DNA of 9,347 nt from Flavobacteriaceae bacterium. GTDB taxonomy: Bacteria > Bacteroidota > Bacteroidia > Flavobacteriales > Flavobacteriaceae. Position 1 is the first letter of the stretch; each line of letters begins with the position of its first letter. The stretch covers positions 1 to 9,347 of the forward strand of contig JAUXCI010000085.1 of NCBI GenBank assembly GCA_030618945.1. The letters run 5' to 3'. The position numbers and the translations under genes were made by a program. The notes beneath the pieces were generated by a model. The model was not told the DNA's origin. It did no database searches and saw only the letters and a program-made list of their open reading frames with translations. Shown piece by piece: positions 1-7,916 of the stretch.

Positions 1-38
1 GTAAAGCATTTAGACAACTTAGAGGAGATGATCTATAA
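1..38 (+). CDS. Possible C-terminal tail of an upstream gene (partial)
   Basis: The window opens inside a frame reading K-A-F-R-Q-L-R-G-D-D-L and ending in TAA at 36-38. All eleven codons end in A or T, which suits this AT-rich genome. A competing frame from base 1 runs to a TAA at 67-69 (ending K-S-F-R-I) but has many G/C third positions, so I prefer the shorter one. Too little is left to identify a family. The following bases up to 127 are AT-rich and hold no gene; the only structure seen is a near direct repeat, CCTTTTAAAATC at 45-56 and CCTTTAAAATC at 104-114, of no clear meaning. Confidence 0.25.
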   Translation, partial: KAFRQLRGDDL

Positions 39-127
39 ACCATTCCTTTTAAAATCATTTCGAATCTAACACTTAGGTATTAATAATTGCCATATTAAAC
101 TTACCTTTAAAATCTAATAAACGTATA

Positions 128-445
128 ATGATTATTTACAATGTTACCGTCAATGTAGACGAAAATATTCATAAAGACTGGGTCAATTGGATGCAGGAAA
201 CTCATGTCCCGGAAGTTTTAGCAACCGGAAAATTTACTAAGGCCCTAATGAGTGAAGTACTTGTAAAAGAAGACTTAGGTGGTGTTACCTATTCCATACA
301 ATACACTTGTGATTCCAGTGAATTGCTTTTAAAATATTACCAAGAGGATGCTCAAAGATTAAGAGATGCTGTAGCTAAGAAATTTGGTGATAAATTTGGA
401 GTTTTCAGAACTGAAATGAAAATTGTAAAAGAATTTTTCAAATAA
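128..445 (+). CDS. DUF4286 family protein, small conserved protein of unknown function
   Basis: A 105-residue soluble protein with no signal peptide or membrane segment. It opens [10 protein letters not shown], continues with H-K-D-W-V-N-W-M and H-V-P-E-V-L near residues 15-31, and has a helix rich in K, D and R around residues 70-90. I recognise this as the DUF4286 family, short Bacteroidota proteins of unknown biochemical role; the alternating strand/helix pattern suggests a dimeric alpha-beta (ferredoxin-like) fold, which is inference. The start matches the usual N-terminus of the family, and the length is full. It lies 26 bp upstream of rsmA on the same strand and is probably co-transcribed with it, so a link to ribosome maturation is possible but unproven. 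No Shine-Dalgarno motif is visible, as is common in this phylum. Confidence 0.85.
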   Translation: MIIYNVTVNVDENIHKDWVNWMQETHVPEVLATGKFTKALMSEVLVKEDLGGVTYSIQYTCDSSELLLKYYQEDAQRLRDAVAKKFGDKFGVFRTEMKIVKEFFK

Positions 446-471
446 AAACCCGCCAAATTCCTTTTAAATAT

Positions 472-1257
472 ATGACTGTTAGAGCTAAAAAATTTCTCGG
501 GCAACATTTTCTTAAAGATGAAACTATTGCGAATAAAATTGCTGATTCTCTTTCCTTAGAAGGATACCAGCATATCCTGGAGATTGGGCCTGGAATGGGA
601 ATGTTAACTAAATACTTGCTCAAAAAGGATAAAACAATTTGGGTGGTTGAAATTGACAGAGAATCCATCGCCTATTTAAAAACACATTATTTACACCTTT
701 CGGAAAGGATCATCGAAAAAGATTTTTTAAAAATGGATCTCAGTATTTATTTTAAAGATCAACCCCTGGCCATCATAGGAAACTTTCCGTATAATATATC
801 TTCACAGATCGTTTTTAAGGCCATTGAAAACAGAGAAAAAATCCCTGAATTTAGCGGAATGTTCCAAAAAGAAGTGGCTCAACGAATATGCGGTAAACCA
901 GGTAACAAAACGTATGGTATCCTTTCGGTTCTGACCCAGGCGTTTTACGATGCCGAATATTTGTTTACAGTAGATCCTTCGGTTTTCAATCCCCCACCTA
1001 AAGTGGATTCTGGGGTACTCAAATTGACACGCAAAAAAAATTACACCCTTCCGGTAGATACTGCTTTTTTCTTTAGGGTAGTAAAAACTGCTTTTAATCA
1101 AAGAAGGAAAACCCTTAGGAACAGTTTAAAATCATTTGATATCAGCGATAAATTGAAGGAAGATGTTATATTTGCTCTGCGACCTGAACAACTGTCGGTT
1201 CAGCAATTTATAGAATTAACAAAAAGCCTGGCCGAAGATGGCACAAGAGATCAATAA
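472..1257 (+). CDS. rsmA: 16S rRNA (adenine1518-N6/adenine1519-N6)-dimethyltransferase RsmA (KsgA)
   Basis: This 261-residue cytoplasmic enzyme would use S-adenosylmethionine to dimethylate the two adjacent adenines in the 3'-terminal helix 45 loop of 16S rRNA, a late step and checkpoint in 30S subunit assembly. The N-terminal K-K-F-L-G-Q-H-F-L at 6-14 is the family signature. SAM-binding motif I is E-I-G-P-G-M-G at 37-43, followed by the acidic E60/D62 motif. The catalytic motif IV is N-F-P-Y at 104-107, in the form N-[ILVF]-P-[FY]. [10 protein letters not shown] near 172-181 and [10 protein letters not shown] at 208-217 belong to the C-terminal part of the family. Length and all key residues are normal. 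It sits 26 bp after the DUF4286 gene and overlaps mgtE by 20 bp, which points to one transcript and translational coupling. Confidence 0.97.
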   Translation: MTVRAKKFLGQHFLKDETIANKIADSLSLEGYQHILEIGPGMGMLTKYLLKKDKTIWVVEIDRESIAYLKTHYLHLSERIIEKDFLKMDLSIYFKDQPLAIIGNFPYNISSQIVFKAIENREKIPEFSGMFQKEVAQRICGKPGNKTYGILSVLTQAFYDAEYLFTVDPSVFNPPPKVDSGVLKLTRKKNYTLPVDTAFFFRVVKTAFNQRRKTLRNSLKSFDISDKLKEDVIFALRPEQLSVQQFIELTKSLAEDGTRDQ

Positions 1258-2587
1258 AGAATTTTTAGAAAAAATAGAGTCTCTCATCGAAATAAAAGAT
1301 GATAAGACTTTAATGTCTTTGTTATCTGAAGAACACCCTGCTGATATTGCTGAGATCATGGATGAACTTGGCTTGAACGAGGCCACGTATTTGTTTAAAT
1401 TACTGGACCCTGAGCTTAGTGCTGAAGCACTGTTGGAAATTGATGAAGACGACCGGGAAAAAATTCTACAAAATCTCTCAGCTGAGGAAATAGCGGATGA
1501 AATAGATGAAATGGATACTGATGATGCAGCTGATATCCTTTCTGAATTATCCGAAGAAAGAGCCACGCGAGTAATTTCTGAAATTGAAGATGACGATCAC
1601 GCCAAAGATATTGTTGATCTGTTGCAATATGAAGAAGGCACAGCCGGTAGCTTGATGGCGAAAGAACTTGTAAAGGTCAAGGAAACATGGTTGATTCCTA
1701 CCTGCGTTCGCAATATGAGATCACAGGCTCAGGAAGTTACCCGTGTTCATTCTATTTACGTCGTGGACAAAAATGACCACCTCATAGGTAGATTATCCTT
1801 AAAAGACCTTTTAATAGCCTCACCTAAATTAAAAATTTCTGATATATACATTGACAAAGTTGATTCGGTCAATGTGAATGATAAAGCAGAGGACGTTGTT
1901 CGGCTAATGCAAAAATATGACCTGGAAGCTATTCCGGTTGTGGATAACGATCTCACCCTTTTGGGCCGTATAACCATTGACGACATTCTTGATCTGGTCA
2001 TTGAGGAAGCCGAAAAAGATTATCAGATGGCTGCTGGTATTACAGAAGACATTGATGCCGATGATAGTATTTTTGACAAGACCAAAGCGAGATTACCCTG
2101 GTTGATCCTGGGTCTTTTTGGAGGAATGGCAGCGGCTTCAATCATGGGTGGATTTGAGGAGGCGCTTAACCTCTATCCGGAGCTTTTCTATTTTACACCT
2201 CTGATTGCTGCGATGGCAGGAAATGTTGGTGTTCAATCGTCAGCGATTATCGTTCAAGGTTTAGCATCTGACAATATAAAAGGCAGCCAGTTCAACAGAC
2301 TAGTCAAAGAAATAGCGCTTAGTATGGTAAATGGTATTATATTGGCCGGATTGATTTTTCTTTTTGGAAGCTTTCTGGGTTATCAAGTTAACATGCTTGT
2401 TACAATTTCAATATCTCTTGTAATCGTCATTATCATGGCTTCCCTAATAGGAACTTTTGTTCCCCTAATCTTAGATAAAAGGGGTATCGATCCGGCAGTT
2501 GCAACAGGTCCCTTTATTACAACTAGCAATGATATTTTTGGGATATTTATTTTCTTTTTTATAGCCAAACTTATTCTCGGCTTTTAG
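1238..2587 (+). CDS. mgtE: MgtE-type magnesium transporter/channel
   Basis: A 449-residue inner-membrane Mg2+ channel of the MgtE/SLC41 family. Residues 1 to about 130 form the very acidic MgtE_N superhelical domain (H-P-A-D-I-A-E-I at 33-40, then repeated acidic helices). A tandem CBS pair covers about 132-255, beginning E-E-G-T-A-G-S-L-M at 132-140. A connecting helix leads to about five transmembrane segments between 285 and 449. Pore-region signatures are present: G-N-V-G-V-Q-S-S at 328-335, and D-P-A at 418-420 leading to T-T-S-N-D at 428-432. Asp432 sits at the place of the pore Mg2+-binding aspartate of the Thermus thermophilus protein. The acidic N domain and CBS domains sense cytosolic Mg2+ in studied members and gate the pore. 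The start, inside the rsmA 3' end, fits the family N-terminus. No M-box-like leader is seen, as expected for an internal operon gene. Confidence 0.96.
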   Translation: MAQEINKEFLEKIESLIEIKDDKTLMSLLSEEHPADIAEIMDELGLNEATYLFKLLDPELSAEALLEIDEDDREKILQNLSAEEIADEIDEMDTDDAADILSELSEERATRVISEIEDDDHAKDIVDLLQYEEGTAGSLMAKELVKVKETWLIPTCVRNMRSQAQEVTRVHSIYVVDKNDHLIGRLSLKDLLIASPKLKISDIYIDKVDSVNVNDKAEDVVRLMQKYDLEAIPVVDNDLTLLGRITIDDILDLVIEEAEKDYQMAAGITEDIDADDSIFDKTKARLPWLILGLFGGMAAASIMGGFEEALNLYPELFYFTPLIAAMAGNVGVQSSAIIVQGLASDNIKGSQFNRLVKEIALSMVNGIILAGLIFLFGSFLGYQVNMLVTISISLVIVIIMASLIGTFVPLILDKRGIDPAVATGPFITTSNDIFGIFIFFFIAKLILGF

Positions 2588-2608
2588 CAAGCACAAAGCA
2601 TCAATTAC

Positions 2609-2665
2609 AAAGCCTTTTAGGAAGAATCAAGTTTCTTTCATTTCACTTTTTTACTAGGCTTTTTT
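2609..2665 (+). terminator. Possible weak terminator/hairpin region after mgtE
   Basis: AAAGCCT at 2609-2615 can pair with AGGCTTT at 2656-2662, followed by further T residues. The intervening 40 nt hold a second hairpin, GGAAGAA at 2620-2626 with TTCTTTC at 2633-2639 (one G-U pair, 6-nt loop). It is the only stem plus T-run between mgtE and glnS, but the large loop and low GC make it a weak terminator. It lies just upstream of the predicted glnS promoter, a sensible place to separate two units. Confidence 0.25.
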
Positions 2666-2668
2666 GCT

Positions 2669-2676
2669 TAATTTTG
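2669..2676 (+). promoter_or_regulatory. Predicted -7 promoter element for glnS
   Basis: TAATTTTG matches the Bacteroidota -7 consensus TAnnTTTG at every fixed position and lies 20 bp upstream of the glnS ATG. A TTG at the -33 position is not present at the usual 17-23 nt spacing, which is only T-rich, so the match is one-sided. Because the element lies inside the longer possible reading frame that opens with TTG at 2664, it also argues for the ATG at 2697 as the true start. Confidence 0.45.
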
Positions 2677-2696
2677 CTTTCCACTTATTTGTACAC

Positions 2697-4385
2697 ATGT
2701 CAGAAACTAAAAAATCACTAAATTTCTTAGAACAGATCATTGAAGAAGACCTTTCAAGAGGTTTGGACAAGTCAAAATTAAGATTCAGATTTCCGCCTGA
2801 ACCAAACGGTTACCTCCACATAGGGCATGCAGCATCAATCTGTCTGAATTTTGGATTAGGTATCACTTACGATGCTCCCGTCAATCTTCGTTTTGATGAT
2901 ACAAACCCAGTTAAAGAGGAACAAGAATATGTAGATTCAATAAAGGCTGATATACAATGGCTGGGCTTTGAATGGGACAAGGAACTTTATTCTTCCGATT
3001 ATTTTCAAGAGCTTTATGACTGGTCGGTACTGTTGATCAAAAATGGCAAAGCTTATGTAGATGATCAAACTTCGAGTCAAATAGCTGATCAAAAAGGCAG
3101 CCCAACAGAACCCGGATCAAATAGCCCGTTCAGAGATCGGAGCTCAGAGGAGAACTTGGCTTTATTTGAAAAAATGAAGAATGGTGATTTTGATGAAGGG
3201 ACTCACGTACTTAGGGCCAAGATCGATATGTCTTCGCCAAATATGCTGATGAGGGATCCGGTAATGTACCGCATTCTTAAAAAGGCTCATCACCGAACCG
3301 GAGAAAATTGGAAGATATATCCTATGTATGACTGGACTCATGGAGAATCTGATTATCTAGAAAATATTTCTCACTCATTATGTACCCTGGAATTCAAAAA
3401 CCACAGAGAATTGTATGACTGGTTTTTAGACCAGGTCTATGACAAAAAAGACCTGAGACCAAAGCAAAGAGAATTTGCCAGACGCAATTTGAGTTATACG
3501 GTAATGAGCAAAAGAAAACTGCTTCAATTGGTGGAGGAAGGCTTGGTAAGTGGTTGGAATGACCCCAGAATGCCTACTATTTCGGGGCTTAGAAGAAGAG
3601 GATATACACCCAAATCTATCCGCGACTTTAGTGAGTCAGCAGGTATTGCCAAAAGAGATAATGTTACAGATTTGGCTTTACTCGAATTCCATATTCGACA
3701 TGAATTGAACAAAACAGCTCCTAGGGTAATGGGCGTACTCAATCCTGTTAAATTGATCATCTCAAATTATCCTGAAGGAAAAGAAGAATTGCTAACCGCA
3801 GAAAATAATCCTGAAGATGAAGAAGCAGGATTCAGAACGCTACCCTTTTCAAGAGAACTTTATATTGAAAAAGAAGATTTCAGAGAGGTAGCAAATAAAA
3901 AGTTCTTTAGGCTGAAACTAGGTCGTGAGGTTAGATTAAAAAATGCCTATATCATTAAAGCCAATTCGGTAGAAAAAGATGAAAATGGTGAAGTAACCGT
4001 AATTCACTGTACCTATGATGTAGATTCTAAAAGCGGAAGTGGGTCAGAAGCAAGTCAAAGAAAGGTAAAAGGAACAATCCATTGGGTATCAGCAGCACAT
4101 GCCATAAAATGTGAGGTAAGATTATACGACAGGCTTTTTACAGATAAAGCTCCGGATTCTCATAAAGGTGTAGATTTTAAAGAATTTATCAACCCAAATT
4201 CTTTAGAAGTTATTAGTGAAGCCTTTGTCGAACCAAGTTTGGCTACCGCTCAAAAAGGGGATAATGTCCAATTTCAAAGACTTGGTTATTTTAATGTAGA
4301 TGAAGATTCTACAGCTGAGCGATTGGTGTTTAACCGAACCGTGGCATTGAGAGATTCATGGGCCAAAATTGAGCAAAAAAAATAA
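2697..4385 (+). CDS. glnS: Glutaminyl-tRNA synthetase (GlnRS)
   Basis: Class Ic aminoacyl-tRNA synthetase of 562 residues that charges tRNA-Gln with glutamine using ATP in the cytoplasm. From M-S-E-T-K-K, the HIGH motif is at 41-44 within P-N-G-Y-L-H-I-G-H. The GlnRS-specific V-M-S-K-R-K version of the KMSKS loop is at 269-274, followed by N-D-P-R-M-P-T at 288-294 and a G-L-R-R-R-G stretch. These separate it from GluRS. The C-terminal part from about 340 has the features of the two anticodon-binding beta-barrels and ends normally. A TTG 33 bp upstream would add eleven hydrophobic residues, but the -7 promoter element lies there and the family begins M-S-E-x-K-x-S-L-N-F-L, so I start at 2697. 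The next gene follows after 26 bp and is probably co-transcribed. Confidence 0.96.
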   Translation: MSETKKSLNFLEQIIEEDLSRGLDKSKLRFRFPPEPNGYLHIGHAASICLNFGLGITYDAPVNLRFDDTNPVKEEQEYVDSIKADIQWLGFEWDKELYSSDYFQELYDWSVLLIKNGKAYVDDQTSSQIADQKGSPTEPGSNSPFRDRSSEENLALFEKMKNGDFDEGTHVLRAKIDMSSPNMLMRDPVMYRILKKAHHRTGENWKIYPMYDWTHGESDYLENISHSLCTLEFKNHRELYDWFLDQVYDKKDLRPKQREFARRNLSYTVMSKRKLLQLVEEGLVSGWNDPRMPTISGLRRRGYTPKSIRDFSESAGIAKRDNVTDLALLEFHIRHELNKTAPRVMGVLNPVKLIISNYPEGKEELLTAENNPEDEEAGFRTLPFSRELYIEKEDFREVANKKFFRLKLGREVRLKNAYIIKANSVEKDENGEVTVIHCTYDVDSKSGSGSEASQRKVKGTIHWVSAAHAIKCEVRLYDRLFTDKAPDSHKGVDFKEFINPNSLEVISEAFVEPSLATAQKGDNVQFQRLGYFNVDEDSTAERLVFNRTVALRDSWAKIEQKK

Positions 4386-4411
4386 TTTATTTATTGTAAA
4401 TTGCTCTTCCC

Positions 4412-5389
4412 GTGAAAACTGTCGAACAAATAAAACTGCCCATTCATCAGGAAATGGAATTCTTTGAAACTAAATTCAAAGCATCCATGATTTCCAATGT
4501 TTCTCTGCTCAATAGAATAACACACTATATCGTTAGACGCAAAGGGAAACAAATGAGACCTATGTTTGTTTTTCTCGTAGCCAAAATGGTCTCAAATGGC
4601 CAATTCAAAGAGCGTACCTATCGCGGGGCTTCGGTCATCGAATTAATACATACCGCCACATTGGTTCATGATGATGTAGTTGATGACAGTAATAGAAGAA
4701 GGGGGTTTTTCTCATTAAATGCCTTATGGAAGAATAAAATTGCCGTACTGGTTGGAGATTATCTGCTCTCTAAAGGGCTTTTGTTGTCTATTGACAATGA
4801 TGATTTTGACATCCTCAAGCTTATCTCAATTGCCGTAAGAGAAATGAGTGAAGGCGAATTGCTTCAGATTGAAAAAGCGAGAAAACTGGACATTACCGAA
4901 GAAGTCTATTTTGAAATCATCAGAAAAAAAACGGCTACCCTTATTGCTGCATGCACTGCAATAGGTGCTACTTCTGTAGATGCTGATAAAACAGAAGTAG
5001 AAAAAATGAGAAAATTCGGGGAATTGATAGGTATAGCCTTTCAAATCAAAGATGACCTTTTTGATTATTCCGATGCCAAAATCGGTAAACCAACCGGTAT
5101 TGATATTAAAGAACAGAAAATGACCCTGCCTTTGATTTATACCCTGAATAATTGCTCTAAAAAAGAACGAAGCTGGTTGATTAATTCGGTAAAGAACCAC
5201 AATAAGGATAAAGTAAGAGTAAAAATGGTCATCGAATTCGTCAAGCAGAACGGTGGTATAGAATATACTTTCAACAAGATGACAGATTACCAACAGGCCG
5301 CTTTAAACATTCTGGAAACCTACCCAGACTCACCATATAAAGAATCTTTGCAAACCATGGTCAATTACGTCATTGATAGGGAGAAATAG
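4412..5389 (+). CDS. Long-chain all-trans polyprenyl diphosphate synthase (IspB-like)
   Basis: A 325-residue Mg2+-dependent prenyltransferase that adds isopentenyl diphosphate units to an allylic primer. The first aspartate-rich motif D-D-V-V-D is at 87-91, in H-T-A-T-L-V-H-D-D, with the R-R-R-G arginine patch just after. The second, D-D-L-F-D, is at 214-218. R-K-G-K-Q-M-R-P near 43-50 is the substrate-binding arginine region. Alanine at the fifth position before the first DDxxD, with no bulky aromatic there, fits a medium- to long-chain product; since flavobacteria use menaquinone-6, a hexaprenyl side chain is the likely product (inference). The start is GTG: an in-frame TAA at 4397-4399 rules out an earlier one, and the next ATG (residue 15) would remove conserved N-terminal sequence. 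It follows glnS by 26 bp with no terminator seen. Confidence 0.92.
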   Translation: MKTVEQIKLPIHQEMEFFETKFKASMISNVSLLNRITHYIVRRKGKQMRPMFVFLVAKMVSNGQFKERTYRGASVIELIHTATLVHDDVVDDSNRRRGFFSLNALWKNKIAVLVGDYLLSKGLLLSIDNDDFDILKLISIAVREMSEGELLQIEKARKLDITEEVYFEIIRKKTATLIAACTAIGATSVDADKTEVEKMRKFGELIGIAFQIKDDLFDYSDAKIGKPTGIDIKEQKMTLPLIYTLNNCSKKERSWLINSVKNHNKDKVRVKMVIEFVKQNGGIEYTFNKMTDYQQAALNILETYPDSPYKESLQTMVNYVIDREK

Positions 5390-5422
5390 TTTTTTAAAAT
5401 AAATGGCTCAATTTTTGAGATT

Positions 5423-5453
5423 ATCTGAAAACATAATCAGATCAGTTTCAGAT
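5423..5453 (+). promoter_or_regulatory. Inverted repeat overlapping the start codon of the C1 peptidase gene
   Basis: ATCTGAAAAC at 5423-5432 can pair with GTTTCAGAT at 5445-5453 (nine pairs, one bulged A), which would bury the A and T of the ATG at 5452-5454. The same left arm, ATCTGA at 5423-5428, can instead pair with TCAGAT at 5437-5442 (six pairs, 8-nt loop), leaving the start open. The pairing is read directly from the bases; a regulatory role is inference. The leader as a whole (5390-5451) has no good -33/-7 pair and no terminator, only a 5-bp stem CTCAA/TTGAG at 5407-5419. Confidence 0.35.
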
Positions 5454-6402
5454 GAAAAAAATATTAGTGCTTATACTTCTTATCACCTTCTCAGCTTGTG
5501 ACAGCAACTTTGATTTTGAATCACAGTCAAGACAAATATATACCGAAGATGAAGAAGGGGATCCCGTCATTGAGAATGTTGAAAATACTGACATACATGC
5601 TTTTGGTGTAGGAGAAGGAGGTTACTGCTATGGTTTTACTGATCTACCGGACGATGAATTATTAGCAGTGATCGATACTGAAATAGACTTCCCTCCTTCC
5701 TTTGATCTATCAGATTTCTTACCTAAAGTTGGATCTCAAGGAGCACAAGGCTCCTGTGTTGGCTGGGCAACTGGTTATTACTTAAAAAGTTTTCACGAAA
5801 ATTATGAAGATTTTGTAATCAGCGGATTAGCACCAATAAATGAAATGAGTCCTTCTTTTATTTATAATCAAATCAAAGTTTCGGATTGCGACAATGGGTC
5901 TGTTATTCAAAGAGCTTTAGACACAATCACTTCTGCAGGAATTCCGAACCTTAGAGTAATGCCTTATAATCAAAATGATTGTGACACCCAGCCCTCAGAC
6001 CTTCAAAAAACCTTAGCGGCTCCTAATAAAATCGAATCCTATGCTTATTTAGATCAGGATAAGGTTTATGAACAAACCAAAGCTTTTTTATTAAATAACC
6101 AACCGGTGGTGATCGCAATATCCATTGACCGAAGTTATTTTGGAGCCAGAGACGAAAATGGGATCTATATATATAGAAAATTTAAAGAAGCAAGTGGTGG
6201 GCATGCCATGCTTGTTGTTGGCTATGACGACAATATGAACGCATTTAAAGTAGTTAACTCATGGGGAAAAGGATGGGGAAATGATGGGTTTGTTTGGATA
6301 GATTATAAGGCTTTTAAAGAAGCTGGAGATGCAAATTCCGAATTTCAAGTCCTTTGCGAAGCCTGGGTCACCAAAGATATTATCCTAGATCTGCCGATCT
6401 AA
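5452..6402 (+). CDS. C1 (papain-like) family cysteine peptidase, predicted lipoprotein
   Basis: A 316-residue protein with a lipoprotein signal: M-K-K, a hydrophobic stretch, then T-F-S-A-C with Cys16 as the lipid-attachment site. Acidic residues soon after the cysteine (D-S-N-F-D-F-E) resemble Bacteroidota surface-export signals, so it may face outward (inference). An acidic linker to about residue 80 leads to a complete papain-type core. The oxyanion Gln96 lies exactly six residues before the catalytic Cys102 (G-A-Q-G-S-C-V-G-W-A), the catalytic His251 is in G-G-H-A-M, and Asn269 is in N-S-W-G-K-G-W-G. All four active-site residues are present, so it is probably active. There is no I29-type inhibitory propeptide and no extra C-terminal domain. 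The substrate is unknown; nutrient proteolysis or processing of surface proteins are possibilities. It lies 62 bp after the prenyl synthase, and its end overlaps the convergent GH3 gene. Confidence 0.88.
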   Translation: MKKILVLILLITFSACDSNFDFESQSRQIYTEDEEGDPVIENVENTDIHAFGVGEGGYCYGFTDLPDDELLAVIDTEIDFPPSFDLSDFLPKVGSQGAQGSCVGWATGYYLKSFHENYEDFVISGLAPINEMSPSFIYNQIKVSDCDNGSVIQRALDTITSAGIPNLRVMPYNQNDCDTQPSDLQKTLAAPNKIESYAYLDQDKVYEQTKAFLLNNQPVVIAISIDRSYFGARDENGIYIYRKFKEASGGHAMLVVGYDDNMNAFKVVNSWGKGWGNDGFVWIDYKAFKEAGDANSEFQVLCEAWVTKDIILDLPI

Positions 6403-7916
6403 CTTTGATACATAACCAAAAGTTCTTCTAAATACACTCTTTGATTACTCAGTCTGGGAACCTTATGCTGTCCGCCCAACTTATTTTTAGTTTTTAACCA
6501 ATTGTAAAAAAGGCCTTTTTCTGCCTTATGAACCCTTGGCATGTTTATAGTCATATTCATATACCTTTTGGCTTCGTAATCTGAGTTAATGCTTTTGAGT
6601 GCTTCATCAAGATACATGGTGAAATCCTCCATACACTCAGGGTCCTTCTTAAATTCAATCAGCCATTCATGACCACCACTGTGTTCTTCATTCATAAAAA
6701 TGGGGGCCACTGTATAATCTGTTATACTTGCATTTGTTTTCCTACACGCTGTTTCAAGGGCATCTTCAGTGTTTTCGATAACGAGTTCTTCCCCAAAAAC
6801 ATTAATAAAATGCTTTGTTCTACCCGTAATTTTAATTCTATGAGGTTGAAGATTGGTGAATTTTATGGTATCTCCAATCAAATACCTCCACAAACCGGAA
6901 TTTGTCGTGATGACCAGGGCATAACTTTTACCTAACTCCACTTCTTTTAAAGGAATGGCAACTGAGTTTTCGCCTTTAAATTTGTTCATCGGAATAAACT
7001 CATAATAAATACCATAATCAAGCATTAGCAATAATTCATCAGAGTCATTTTGGTCCTGAATAGCGAAAAACCCTTCAGACGCATTGTAAGTTTCATAATA
7101 CCGAAAATCCTTTTTCGGGATCAATCTTTCATACTGTTCTCTATAAGGTTTAAAATTTACACCACCGTGGAAATACACCTCCAAATTGGGCCATACTTCC
7201 AAAATATTATTCTTTCCAGTGACCTCTAAAACTCTGTTTAGCAATACCAACATCCAGGAAGGAACACCTACCAGGCTTGTAATATCTTCCTTAATTGTTT
7301 CATTGATAATGGCTTCCATTTTAGTTTCCCATTCACTCATTAAAGCAGTTTTTTGACTCGGCGCACTGCTGAAATCAGCCCAAAAAGGCATGTTTTCAAT
7401 GATAATTGCAGAAAGATCCCCAAAATAAGTGTCATTATCTTCATAAACCGCGGAGCTCCCCCCCAGCCTTAATCCCTTTCCTTTAAAAATTTCGGTATCC
7501 TCATTATTATTGATAAACAGACATAACATATCTTTTCCTGCCTTTATGTGGCAATCATTTAATGCCTCGTCACTAACCGGAATAAATTTACTCTTTGCGT
7601 TGGTGGTACCACTGGACTTTGCAAACCATTGTATTTTCGAAGACCAAAAAACATTTTGTTCTCCCATTCGATTTCTCTCAATCAAGGGTTCTATACTTTC
7701 GTACTGTTGAATGGGTACATTTTTGGCAAATGACTTATAACTCCTGATGTTTTTAAAGTTGTATTTCAGGCCAATATGGCTGTCTTTGGCTTCCGACAAC
7801 AATTCGTACAATATCTCATTCTGTACCTCAATAGGATGGTGTAAAAACATATCGACCTGATATTTACGTTTTTTTAAAATCCAGGATAGAACCGTATTAA
7901 ATAATGGAATCTGCAT
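6399..7916 (-). CDS. GH3 family acyl-adenylating enzyme (plant auxin-conjugase homologue)
   Basis: A 505-residue soluble protein of the GH3 branch of the ANL (firefly luciferase-like) superfamily. In plants these enzymes adenylate jasmonate, indole-acetate or benzoates and join them to amino acids; the bacterial substrates are largely unknown. The three nucleotide-binding motifs are present: S-S-G-T-T at 101-105, Y-N-A-S-E at 277-281 and Y-L-I-G-D at 345-349. G-R-T-K-H-F-I-N-V-F-G-E-E-L follows at 365-378, and the C-terminal G-Q-H-K-V-P-R at 482-488 (plant G-Q-Y-K-V-P-R) holds the conserved lysine of the closing domain. Length is close to family norms (about 500 or more), so the enzyme looks intact. 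There is no signal peptide. It is the only minus-strand gene: it converges on the C1 peptidase with a 4-nt overlap and diverges from purE across a 93-bp gap. Database names mention an auxin-responsive promoter, but that describes plant expression, not a bacterial role. Confidence 0.9.
   Translation of the reverse strand: MQIPLFNTVLSWILKKRKYQVDMFLHHPIEVQNEILYELLSEAKDSHIGLKYNFKNIRSYKSFAKNVPIQQYESIEPLIERNRMGEQNVFWSSKIQWFAKSSGTTNAKSKFIPVSDEALNDCHIKAGKDMLCLFINNNEDTEIFKGKGLRLGGSSAVYEDNDTYFGDLSAIIIENMPFWADFSSAPSQKTALMSEWETKMEAIINETIKEDITSLVGVPSWMLVLLNRVLEVTGKNNILEVWPNLEVYFHGGVNFKPYREQYERLIPKKDFRYYETYNASEGFFAIQDQNDSDELLLMLDYGIYYEFIPMNKFKGENSVAIPLKEVELGKSYALVITTNSGLWRYLIGDTIKFTNLQPHRIKITGRTKHFINVFGEELVIENTEDALETACRKTNASITDYTVAPIFMNEEHSGGHEWLIEFKKDPECMEDFTMYLDEALKSINSDYEAKRYMNMTINMPRVHKAEKGLFYNWLKTKNKLGGQHKVPRLSNQRVYLEELLVMYQS

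Noticed and set aside
1216..1566. Serine-rich minus-strand open frame of 116 codons
   Set aside because: The serine runs are the antisense of the acidic, GAT/GAA-rich MgtE N-terminal domain; no independent gene signal was seen.
2664..2696. Eleven-residue hydrophobic N-terminal extension of GlnRS from a TTG
   Set aside because: It overlaps the -7 promoter element and is not part of the family N-terminus; the ATG at 2697 is the better start.
4826..5293. 155-codon open frame on the minus strand
   Set aside because: It lies wholly inside the prenyl synthase gene, resembles no family, and is rich in F, Y and I as expected from antisense of an AT-rich coding region.
5407..5419. Small hairpin CTCAA-TTT-TTGAG after the prenyl synthase gene as a terminator
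   Set aside because: The stem is only 5 bp and no T-run follows it.
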